Source: Bacteroidales bacterium
GTDB taxonomy: Bacteria > Bacteroidota > Bacteroidia > Bacteroidales > VadinHA17
Length of the DNA stretch: 64,000 nucleotides
Direction: 5' to 3'
Assembly (NCBI GenBank): GCA_029932855.1
Contig: JAOZPG010000003.1
Span: 97,121-161,120, forward strand
Shown here: one piece after another, positions 49,501 through 57,204 of the stretch
How the letters are laid out: each line of letters opens with the position of its first letter
Numbering within the stretch: the stretch's first letter is position 1
Notes under the pieces: model-generated
What the model saw: the letters and a program-made list of their open reading frames with translations, nothing else
The model's database searches: none
What the model was told of the DNA's origin: nothing
Made by a program: the position numbers and the translations under genes

Positions 49501-49852
49501 TGCTACATTGCCTCCAAGGTCGCTTAATGATAAGCAAAAGGTTTTAATACCATTTCCCGGTGATAAGATGCCAATAGGTATATCCATAAAGTCTACTCAG
49601 CCTTTTACAAATAATGAGATAGATATTGTAAAGGGAAGTTCTTTGTATATTTTCTCAGATGGTTATGTCGATCAGTTTGGAGGGCCACAAGGTAAGAAAT
49701 TCATGTCAAGGGCTTTTAAGAAACTGATCCTTGAGATTCAGGACAAAACGATGAAAGAACAGGGGCGGATTCTTAATGAAAAGTTCGAAGAATGGAAGGG
49801 TGAGCTAGACCAGGTTGATGATATTCTGGTTATAGGAATAAAGATTGACTAG
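46511..49852 (+). CDS. Two-component-regulator-propeller / Y_Y_Y / TM / SpoIIE-type PP2C phosphatase fusion
   Basis: Propeller repeats, Y_Y_Y-like domain (YRYNNISFSW...FSFEVKARNIYGVES), TM, coiled coil, SRIQRAILPSEKVL, FKPRDIVSGDFYWM, ADCTGHGVPGAFMSLLG, IFSDGYVDQFGG. Confidence 0.93.
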   Translation: MKRLHFFLFFLFIVYGFSYSQINRYGVPQIRNFDPEEIGSVENWAVVQDQRGVIYIATHSSGVLAFDGDSWTKIMVPNDREVRSLMVDDDGLIYVGAKGEFGYLAPDVNGSLYYISILSSLDSLSDDIKTIWKIYKEGEKIYFCSSTDIYAYMPALGETKIYRLIDSGFKFGNYAFKVHEKIYYGDFIEGLLEFYNGSFKKVPGGSFFGNKAILGMLPYGESQILVLTYDSGSFLYDLETGKAKAGGLSVDANKFIIDNLFYTGIQLPGGNYALGTLGGGLLITDNKGEIINIVDNKAGLLNNIITALFINDKCPGVSQLWLALNNGVSKLEVNTPVRIFSREAGIESAVNDISFFNGKYYFATNSGVYYQTTDEKGLAVFKQIPGLHHQSWKFLGIDKEDSRGEMLLVGTVQGLFQLDKNHRLSLMEKEIKNLSSDEFIYNVYDLYSDDPAELILGGRESVFLLRKENMQWKQVYELEVGDAVRSIIKDSQSCIWVGTEINGVFRIDISDPDTVLTRSYGPEEGLPTLNNNKLYIINSELYAATEKGLYKYSEEGDNFIPDNLLGEKYSHGVEITFIETDDNGDIWLSTKKAGDDNYEVVLLKKTDDEYMEETVPFRRLPESMVYVIYAYGDGPVWFGFSDRIFTYNPLFSRDYDEEFHTLIHDVLIGEDSLLFGGVYFSESEEGRIKINSEQDQAKQVNIKYRYNNISFSWGSPYFDGEDNLEFSFRMTGFNNNWSRWSERTEFIYTNLPNKSFSFEVKARNIYGVESTVASYSFTILPPWYKTIIAYLLYLIIAFSLVVIIVKLYTRRLQQEKIRLEGIVARRTAEVVRQKEELEDSITYASRIQRAILPSEKVLNEQLPEHFILFKPRDIVSGDFYWMTMKGDQILIVAADCTGHGVPGAFMSLLGISFLNEIVSKMDTLQSDQVLNMLRQEIMNSLKQTGKDDEAKDGMDLAMCVIDKKKMKIQFSGAYNPLWMVRDLSREEFTEIGKGNEPATLPPRSLNDKQKVLIPFPGDKMPIGISIKSTQPFTNNEIDIVKGSSLYIFSDGYVDQFGGPQGKKFMSRAFKKLILEIQDKTMKEQGRILNEKFEEWKGELDQVDDILVIGIKID

Positions 49853-52026
49853 ATTCCAAGATTTGTCATTTTTTTTGTGGGTTCGTAATCATAGGATGGA
49901 TATTCGTATAAAGGGAACCTGTCCTCGGTAATGCCAACTGTATAACCAAATAATGTCTGGTATTCCGATCTGTCTTCCCCTATTTCTGCCAGTTGGTTCA
50001 GGAATTCGCTTATTGATTTTGATTCAATGATTGTAACATTCCCCATGGTCTTAATGATTGGACTGTGACACCTTTTTTTGTCATGTTCAAATTCCAGTAT
50101 TCTCCTCCCATCATTTGTAAGTCCGATTACCCTGAAACTAAGGCTCTTGCCAACACCAGGAAGGTTGAGAACACTCCTGTCGGTAGCAATAAATGGCATT
50201 TTATTATCATTTCTCAGATGCCTCAGGTTTTTAACCAGCTTTTCAGGTTTCTTTGAAAAAGAAAGGACATGTTTTGCCAGCTTCTCATTCAGGATTCCCG
50301 GCTTTTTTTCTTCAACCATTTCCTGTATCGCTCTTGACACAGGTGTGAAGTTATGTTTATTCTCCTTGAAACCTTTAACCTGGAATGTGTAATAGCTTAA
50401 TATCCCGATATCATTTAATGCCTGTCTCAGTTTGGCAGAATGTCCGCGCCTCGCGGCAGCAGCGGTAAATACTGCCTGGTTTGTGACCAGCCAGCCTGCT
50501 TCGAGTAGTTTCCTTACAGCTATTTCCGATTCGGAAGTAACTTCCAGGGGAGATACGAAATGAGTTTGAATAATGAATTGCTTAATGCCTGTTTTAATAG
50601 CTTTATTTTTAAAATTGCTTAGTATCTGTATGAGCTCATTATTAAATCTTTGTGGTAAGTAAACAGGTAGCCTTGTCCCCAATCTTACCCTTAGCATCTC
50701 AGCATATTTTTCCCCTTCAGGCCTTTTTTTATTGTCATTTATCTTATTCCTGGCCAGATTAAGTATTTCCTGAAGTATTATCTCAAGGCTGTGATTACTG
50801 CTCATAAAGGCATCACCACCGGTAACAAGGATATCCCTGAGTTGTGAATCATTTCTGAAATAATCCATGGCTAATGCAAGATGATGCGTCCAGCTTCGCC
50901 TGGGTTTAAGTTTATCGATATTAAAATTAAGCTGTCCGGACTGGAAATCGTACATTCTCTGACATGAAACACAAAGTCCTCCACAACTGCGGCCTGTTGT
51001 CTGGGGGATAAAGATGGCTACTTCAGGGTATCTTCGGTGAAGGCCCTTTACATCGGGAAGCATCCATCCTGCAGCATTTGGCTTGCCGGCTATAACACTG
51101 TCTTCCTTTTCCCATGCCCTTATGCTTCCGAATTCAGACAGAAGGTCTTTATTGACAAAAACGTAATCCCTGATAGTATGGTCTGATATTTTATGCTTTT
51201 CAGTGAAATCCATATTCATTAATGAGAGGTAGTGGGGATTTATAAATATAGGGATACCTGCTTTCTCAGCTTTTGCGATTGTTTCAAATTCCTCATCCCC
51301 AAGTGAATCTCCCATCATTTCCTTAAGATCGGCTGTTGATCTTACTGCCATTCTCAAGTGAAAACGGTAGTCTTTCCACCATTTCCTGGCTGTCTCCAGA
51401 TTTTCATCAAAACTATGTGAAGGATTTACAATGAACCTGGAGCTTTTTATCGAGCCTTCTTCAAGCTTTTTAATAATCACAGTCAGTATTCTGTCCCTGT
51501 TTTTTGCCCTCCTTTTTATTATCTCAGGTTCAAGCCCTGTATTATACCTTTCCATCCATTCAAGGGTCTTGTCATAGCAGGGCATTTTCCTTCTTACTTT
51601 TCCTGCCAGTTGCCTGAAGAGGTAATACATATCCAGGAATAGTTCTTCACTGCCTGAGCTGCTTTCTGTTCTTATTGCTGTCCATAGTAGGCGCAGTGGC
51701 TGATTAACAACCAGTTCATCCTTATTATTCGGATCGGTATAGGACTGTCCTGCGTTCCGGATATAATCCAGTATCCTTATTGCCGCGTAATCTTTCCAAC
51801 GCAATTTGTAGAAGTTTTCAGTCTTTGACCGGCCGGCACGAAAATCCCTGGCTGCAGGGTTCTCATTTAATACATGGTTAGCTATTTCACCCAGTCCTTT
51901 ATTGAGAGCTTCTTCATTTTCTGAATTAAGAAAGACCGAGGCAATTTCTATATTTTCTTCAAGAATATCGTAGATAATTTTTCTTGAATGGTTTGATAAT
52001 TTATCTTTCTTTTCAATTCTAAACAT
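49849..52026 (-). CDS. KamA/lysine 2,3-aminomutase-like radical SAM protein with extended N-terminus
   Basis: GRSCGGLCVSCQRMYDF (CxxxCxxC), DILVTGGDAFM, and NLPGVGKS resembling the PLP-lysine loop. Confidence 0.88.
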   Translation of the reverse strand: MFRIEKKDKLSNHSRKIIYDILEENIEIASVFLNSENEEALNKGLGEIANHVLNENPAARDFRAGRSKTENFYKLRWKDYAAIRILDYIRNAGQSYTDPNNKDELVVNQPLRLLWTAIRTESSSGSEELFLDMYYLFRQLAGKVRRKMPCYDKTLEWMERYNTGLEPEIIKRRAKNRDRILTVIIKKLEEGSIKSSRFIVNPSHSFDENLETARKWWKDYRFHLRMAVRSTADLKEMMGDSLGDEEFETIAKAEKAGIPIFINPHYLSLMNMDFTEKHKISDHTIRDYVFVNKDLLSEFGSIRAWEKEDSVIAGKPNAAGWMLPDVKGLHRRYPEVAIFIPQTTGRSCGGLCVSCQRMYDFQSGQLNFNIDKLKPRRSWTHHLALAMDYFRNDSQLRDILVTGGDAFMSSNHSLEIILQEILNLARNKINDNKKRPEGEKYAEMLRVRLGTRLPVYLPQRFNNELIQILSNFKNKAIKTGIKQFIIQTHFVSPLEVTSESEIAVRKLLEAGWLVTNQAVFTAAAARRGHSAKLRQALNDIGILSYYTFQVKGFKENKHNFTPVSRAIQEMVEEKKPGILNEKLAKHVLSFSKKPEKLVKNLRHLRNDNKMPFIATDRSVLNLPGVGKSLSFRVIGLTNDGRRILEFEHDKKRCHSPIIKTMGNVTIIESKSISEFLNQLAEIGEDRSEYQTLFGYTVGITEDRFPLYEYPSYDYEPTKKMTNLGI

Positions 52027-52274
52027 AAGTCAATAAGTATCAGTCAGGAATAAACAAAAGGGGATTAAGGAATGACTGAAGGAATCCTAATTTAACTATT
52101 TTATGTTAGAAATCCAAGGCTTAGCGGTCATGAAGTATTGAATCAGGTTTACAGCCGGAGCCATTAACCGATAAATAACTATTGTTCACCGATTTTGTGT
52201 TTGTTTTTGTTCTCAGGCTGTTTATGTTTGAGAAGGATTTAGGATTAGGCACAAATAATAAAAAATAAAAAGTT

Positions 52275-52973
52275 ATGGAAATACAAAAGAAAAACAGCAG
52301 GGCAGTGCTTGGTGTTATACTGGTAGCAGTGGGATTGTTAATGATAGGGGGGACTATGAACTGGATACCTTTTTCAGTGAGAATATGGTTGTTTAGCTGG
52401 CAGGCCATAGTATTAGGTATTGGTGTTATTCTTCTTCTTACCAAAGAAAATAAAGGCCCGGGTATAATTATGATACTTATTGGTGGCTTTTTCATGGTGG
52501 TGGACTTAGTGGACAATGCTTATTACCTGCATCGCCTGTTCTGGCCTTCAATACTTATACTTATTGGATTAATGTTTATAATTCGAAGTAACCACAGATC
52601 ATATCACAGGAGTAGTGAAATAACTGATGACGACTATCTGGATGATATGGCAATCTTCGGTGGTGGTCAGAAACTGATCACCTCAAAGAATTTTAATGGG
52701 GGAAAGATCACTGCTGTATTTGGAGGATCTACCATTGATTTTACGCAGGCGCGACTGTCAAATGGAATAAATACTATTGATATTGTAGCTATTTTTGGAG
52801 GGACCAAGCTTATTGTGCCACGCGACTGGGATATTCAGCTTGAAGTGACAGCCGTTTTTGGAGGTTTTACAGATAAGCGGATTGGAGATCCTCATATTAT
52901 TCATGATCCGTCGAAAAAACTGATAATAAAAGGAGTGGCAATATTTGGAGGTGGAGAACTGAATTATCTTTAA
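52275..52973 (+). CDS. LiaF-like / cell-wall-active antibiotic response family membrane protein
   Basis: Paired N-terminal TMs, then AIFGGGQKLITSKNFNGGKITAVFGGSTIDFTQA...AIFGGTKLIVPRDW...AVFGGF repeats. Confidence 0.88.
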   Translation: MEIQKKNSRAVLGVILVAVGLLMIGGTMNWIPFSVRIWLFSWQAIVLGIGVILLLTKENKGPGIIMILIGGFFMVVDLVDNAYYLHRLFWPSILILIGLMFIIRSNHRSYHRSSEITDDDYLDDMAIFGGGQKLITSKNFNGGKITAVFGGSTIDFTQARLSNGINTIDIVAIFGGTKLIVPRDWDIQLEVTAVFGGFTDKRIGDPHIIHDPSKKLIIKGVAIFGGGELNYL

Positions 52974-52985
52974 TATTTATTAAAT

Positions 52986-54047
52986 ATGGTTCATCCCGTA
53001 TTTAAAAGCCAGAAAGCTTTTGCTTTGTATATTTTAGCCTGGGTACTATTAATAAGTTCCCAGGCAATGGTGCTTTATTATTTTTATAATATGGCCCTTC
53101 AGCAGGCAATAGGCTATTCACTTATATTTTATTCCCTTTTCAGTCTGATAGCTTTGTTACTCTGGTATCCTGTAAGTTTTATTTATTTATCCATGGGCAC
53201 TGTTTTCTCAAAGATCCTGAATTTTGTGGGCCTTGCTGCCGGGGCGATTGCCTTTTGGGAGCTTAGTGGTTCATATCTCTTAAAAATAATATTTGAGGAA
53301 AGTGAGGCCTTCCTTGATTTTAATCAGGAAATACTTCCTGTAAGACTGCTTGCAGGCATTTTGATATTTATGATAATTTCACTGGTTTATTATTTAATAA
53401 TCTTTTATACAAGCCTGGAAGAAAAACGAGAAAGTGAGTTTAATCTCAGGGCACTGGCCAGGGAGGCAGAGCTGAAAATGTTGAAATACCAGATGAATCC
53501 ACATTTTCTTTTTAACAGCCTTAATTCAATAAACTCATTAACAATCACTGACCCGGGGAAAGCACGGGACATGATTGTCAGGCTTTCAGATTATCTCAGG
53601 TATTCTCTTGAGTCGGGTAAGGAAGATCTTAAAGAGCTGAAACTTGAAGTTGGAAATATCAGGAGATATCTGGAAATAGAAAAAACAAGGTTTGGCGAAA
53701 GGGTCAGCTACGAGGAAGATATTGATGAGCAGTGCTTTGAATATAAACTGCCGGCTATGATCTTGCAGCCCCTGTTTGAAAATGCAATTAAGCATTCTGT
53801 TCATGAAAGTACTGAAGCGGTAAGTATAAAATTAAAGTGTCGCAGGAAAGAAGATTATCTTCAAATAGAGATTAAGAATATAATCGTTGAGAATAGTAAC
53901 CCGGTTTCAGGCACAGGTACAGGACTTGATAATGTAAGGAAACGATTATTTTCATACTATGGTGAAGCAGCAAAACTGGAGCTTATGAGTGAGGACGGAT
54001 GGTTTAAGGTGAGGATACAGATTCCCTTTTCATCAGTTCTCTCATAA
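52986..54047 (+). CDS. LytS-type sensor histidine kinase
   Basis: KMLKYQMNPHFLFNSLNSINSLT (His_kinase family), LPAMILQPLFENAIKH, GTGTGLDNVRKRL. Confidence 0.95.
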   Translation: MVHPVFKSQKAFALYILAWVLLISSQAMVLYYFYNMALQQAIGYSLIFYSLFSLIALLLWYPVSFIYLSMGTVFSKILNFVGLAAGAIAFWELSGSYLLKIIFEESEAFLDFNQEILPVRLLAGILIFMIISLVYYLIIFYTSLEEKRESEFNLRALAREAELKMLKYQMNPHFLFNSLNSINSLTITDPGKARDMIVRLSDYLRYSLESGKEDLKELKLEVGNIRRYLEIEKTRFGERVSYEEDIDEQCFEYKLPAMILQPLFENAIKHSVHESTEAVSIKLKCRRKEDYLQIEIKNIIVENSNPVSGTGTGLDNVRKRLFSYYGEAAKLELMSEDGWFKVRIQIPFSSVLS

Positions 54048-54109
54048 GCTTATTGTATTGTTTCCCGGTTCATGTTCGTTTCAGATGATTAATTGTAAAT
54101 TTACCTTCT

Positions 54110-54859
54110 ATGGAGAAAAAGATCAGGACTGTAATTATTGAAGATGAAAGTCTTGCCAGGGCTTTACTTATAAAATACCTGGATTCTTTTCCCGGAATAG
54201 AGATCTGCGGAGAATATGCAGATGGTTATTCTGCAATTATAGCTGTCAATGAGGAAAAGCCCCAGCTGCTTTTTCTTGATATTAAACTACCCAAAATAAG
54301 CGGAGTTGAACTGGTAGAGCTTCTTGATTATCAGCCTGAGATAATTTTTACAACTGCCCATGATGAATATGCCCTTAAAGCATTTGAAATGAATGCAGTG
54401 GATTACCTTCTTAAACCATTTTCAAAAGAAAGGTTTGTTTCTGCAGTTGAAAGGGCTGTGCAAAGGATTGATATGGGTGCCGTTCCGGCCGATAATGCCG
54501 GCCTGGCTCATGCCCTGGATGTGTATGAACAATTAAACCGGATAGTTGTAAAGAATAAGAACCAGATAAATGTTATTGCTGTGGGGGATATCTATTACTT
54601 TGAGGCCCAGGATGATTATGTTATGATCTATACTGCTGACAAGAGATATCTTAAGCAGGCAACATTAAAATCTTTTGAGGCAAGGCTTGACGCCAGGTCT
54701 TTTGTCAGGGTACACAGGTCTTATCTTGTAAGCACGGATAAGATATCCAGGCTGGAGCAATACGAGAAAGACAGTTATAATATTACAATGGAGAACAAGA
54801 AGCTAGTGCCGGTCAGCCGTTCTGGATATAAAACACTTAAAGCAGCACTTGGGTTTTAG
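54110..54859 (+). CDS. LytTR-family response regulator
   Basis: IIEDESLARALL, LLFLDIKLPKISGVEL receiver; LytTR domain YFEAQDDYVMIYTADKRYL...FVRVHRSYLVS. Confidence 0.96.
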   Translation: MEKKIRTVIIEDESLARALLIKYLDSFPGIEICGEYADGYSAIIAVNEEKPQLLFLDIKLPKISGVELVELLDYQPEIIFTTAHDEYALKAFEMNAVDYLLKPFSKERFVSAVERAVQRIDMGAVPADNAGLAHALDVYEQLNRIVVKNKNQINVIAVGDIYYFEAQDDYVMIYTADKRYLKQATLKSFEARLDARSFVRVHRSYLVSTDKISRLEQYEKDSYNITMENKKLVPVSRSGYKTLKAALGF

Positions 54860-54989
54860 TCATGTTTGCAGGCTTGAGTGTACAAAAAGGTTTATTGTTG
54901 CAGAAAAGATTACGAAAATTCACAGATTGAGCCGCAGTCCGACAGGTTTTCCTGGTTAATACTTAGCAGTATATTATCAGGGATATGTA

Positions 54990-55901
54990 TTAATGAGCAA
55001 TATTTTTCTCCCCGGCAGTAATTGCAAGTTCAAGCCTGTTCTCTTTTGGAGGTAAGGGGCAGGTTGCAAATTCTGTGAAAGCACAGGGTGGATTATATGC
55101 CTTGTTAAAGTCAATGATATAGTTTCCCTCAGTGTTGGGACCATCAATTTCGAGGTACCTTCCTCCACCATATGTTTCCAGCCCGGAAGTACTATCTGCA
55201 ATTATCACCCACAGCTTATCTTTTTCCCCAAGGGGAAACAGCTCATATTCATTTTCCTCAATCATAAATTTCAGTTTTCCTGGAGTCTCATTGAGAGTGG
55301 TCATCCCCAGTACATTAGTAATTGCTATTTTTTCAGGAACTTCAAGATTCTCAAGAACGGCCTCTATTCTCCAGCTTTTATCTACAGGAAAGCATGGTAT
55401 TGAATCCAGTTCATTGATTTCCGGCCTGCTGAAATCCCTTAGCCTTACCCCAATTCTATTTTCTCTACGGATAATAAACCATGCTAAAGAGTCGAAGTTA
55501 AGAATAGTAGGGGACATGCTAAGGTCAGTTTCCATATTGATTTTTTTTACAGCTTCTCCCTCATGTAAGACCTTAGTATTTTCTGAAGATATGAATATAA
55601 TCTTATCATTGAATAGCATGAAGCTTCCCATAAAGTCCGGGGCCCGGGATGGGAAGCTAATATTATTGTCAGGGTGGCTACCCACTGTATTTTTACCCTC
55701 CTCAAGCCAGTAGAGACCTGCCAGGTTTAGCCAGCCTTCTTTGCCTTTAAGATTATTTAGTCTTTCATTTTTCCAGTTCTCTATTGAATTGTAGTATGCT
55801 GTATCCCTGCTGTTTGTGCTTACATTATTTGTTCCCATGTTGCAGCTAAAGAAAAGCAGGAATAATAATATAGCAGGTATGATGGCAGTTGTTTGTTTCA
55901 T
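54990..55901 (-). CDS. DUF1684-family lipoprotein
   Basis: Lipobox FFSC; GWLNLAGLYWLEEGKNTVGS, GGGRYLEIDGP, IIDFNKAYNPPCAFTEFATCPLPPKENRL. Confidence 0.9.
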   Translation of the reverse strand: MKQTTAIIPAILLFLLFFSCNMGTNNVSTNSRDTAYYNSIENWKNERLNNLKGKEGWLNLAGLYWLEEGKNTVGSHPDNNISFPSRAPDFMGSFMLFNDKIIFISSENTKVLHEGEAVKKINMETDLSMSPTILNFDSLAWFIIRRENRIGVRLRDFSRPEINELDSIPCFPVDKSWRIEAVLENLEVPEKIAITNVLGMTTLNETPGKLKFMIEENEYELFPLGEKDKLWVIIADSTSGLETYGGGRYLEIDGPNTEGNYIIDFNKAYNPPCAFTEFATCPLPPKENRLELAITAGEKNIAH

Positions 55902-55976
55902 TTAATTTGCTATTTTTTTTTATTTGATTTTAGTTCTGTGGAATAAAAATCAGGATTGGGAATATATGTTATCAAT

Positions 55977-56384
55977 TCATTTATATTGCCGTCTTCGTAT
56001 GATAAATTCATAAGTTAATATAGCTAATGATGAACCTAAAGCGCTGGCTAAAATATCATATGGATCATAATAAGAACTAGCTCCCCACATTGGGTTTAGT
56101 TCTTCAAATGCCAGAACTGCAAATATTACTAAAGAACTTGTATATGCAATCAAACGTCCATATTTTGGTTTTCTTATCAAAACGGCATTTACAGATACCA
56201 AACTTATAAGATAGGTAGCTATAAAATTAGGGAAACAGGCGGTCAGAATATTAACAATAGTTACATTACTAAATGCAGGCCTTAATATTTCTTTATTCAG
56301 TGAAATCAAAGCAAATAAAGCAGCGATTAATAATGAATTAATTAGTATAACTTTTTTTTTATCTTTTATATTAATTATTACCAT
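55977..56384 (-). CDS. Small membrane protein, VanZ-like
   Basis: 135 aa, about 4 TM; YYDPYDILASALGSSLAILTYEFI segment. Confidence 0.55.
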   Translation of the reverse strand: MVIINIKDKKKVILINSLLIAALFALISLNKEILRPAFSNVTIVNILTACFPNFIATYLISLVSVNAVLIRKPKYGRLIAYTSSLVIFAVLAFEELNPMWGASSYYDPYDILASALGSSLAILTYEFIIRRRQYK

Positions 56385-56476
56385 CGGCTGTTAATCATTA
56401 TTTTGATTTTCTGGTTTTTGATTTATTGTTAAGCCTGTCTGCGCATATAAATATATAATTATTTTACTTAAATTTT

Positions 56477-56493
56477 TTGTGGTCACGACGAGA
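56477..56493 (-). other. Duplicate of the tRNA-Asp 3' end (att-like scar)
   Basis: ttgTggtcacgacgaga vs 59858-59874 ttgCggtcacgacgaga, 16/17 identical, same orientation. Confidence 0.6.
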
Positions 56494-56571
56494 ATGCTCA
56501 TCCACCGCAGGCGGTTCGTACCTCCTCAGATTGCCTATATAATAGATTATAACATCAATTACATTCCTTAG

Positions 56572-56682
56572 TCAGCAAAGATAGTCCTGGTTATAAAAAC
56601 CATTGGAGTTCTAAAATCAGAGAAAACAGGAAGAGAAATTTTATATTTAAATAAAGAATTGATAGAGATATTAAAACACTAA
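56572..56682 (+). pseudogene. Possible 3' remnant of a winged-helix (ArsR-like) regulator
   Basis: Open fragment SAKIVLVIKTIGVLKSEKTGREILYLNKELIEILKH* resembles the wing/C-terminus of ArsR-type regulators; stop immediately upstream, no start. Confidence 0.35.
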
Positions 56683-56820
56683 GCAGAACAAAGTATAAAA
56701 ATAATAATCGAAATAGTAGCAAATATGGGAGGGGTTCAAATCGCTTTATTTTAAGTATCTATAATCCAGGGGAGTAAATCCATGAATTGTTGCAGTAATG
56801 TTACAGTAGTACAAAAAAGA

Positions 56821-56861
56821 AATAAGCGCTAACCCTTGATATAAAAGAGGAAGCGCTTATT
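56821..56861. other. 10-bp perfect inverted repeat hairpin, possible terminator or structured RNA
   Basis: AATAAGCGCT (56821-56830) and AGCGCTTATT (56852-56861), 21-nt loop. Confidence 0.4.
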
Positions 56862-57204
56862 GTGTTGTTGTCCGATCAGGATTCCATTATCCATATTTAG
56901 TATTAATCACCGCTTAAAGCAATAATACGACATATATATATATATAGATAGTTGCATTATTAGAAATTATTCTTAATTTCATATTAGAAATCTTATCAGT
57001 ACCAGTCATCCCAGGGTTGATGATTATTCAGTCAGTTAGAAAAATGATTGGCTATTTATGATCTGGTCATTAATCGCACATATCAGATAACCCATGAATT
57101 GCAGTTTATAAAAAAAAATCACATTAACAATAAACTTTATTTGCAGGAAATAACAACTTAATAAAAGACTTTAAAATATCAATTAACTAAACCTTTTAAT
57201 TATT

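Noticed and set aside
52121-52516. 131-aa minus ORF
   Set aside because: Antisense overlap with LiaF-like gene; no motif.
55132-55713. 193-aa plus ORF
   Set aside because: Antisense to the DUF1684 lipoprotein gene, serine/leucine-rich shadow frame.
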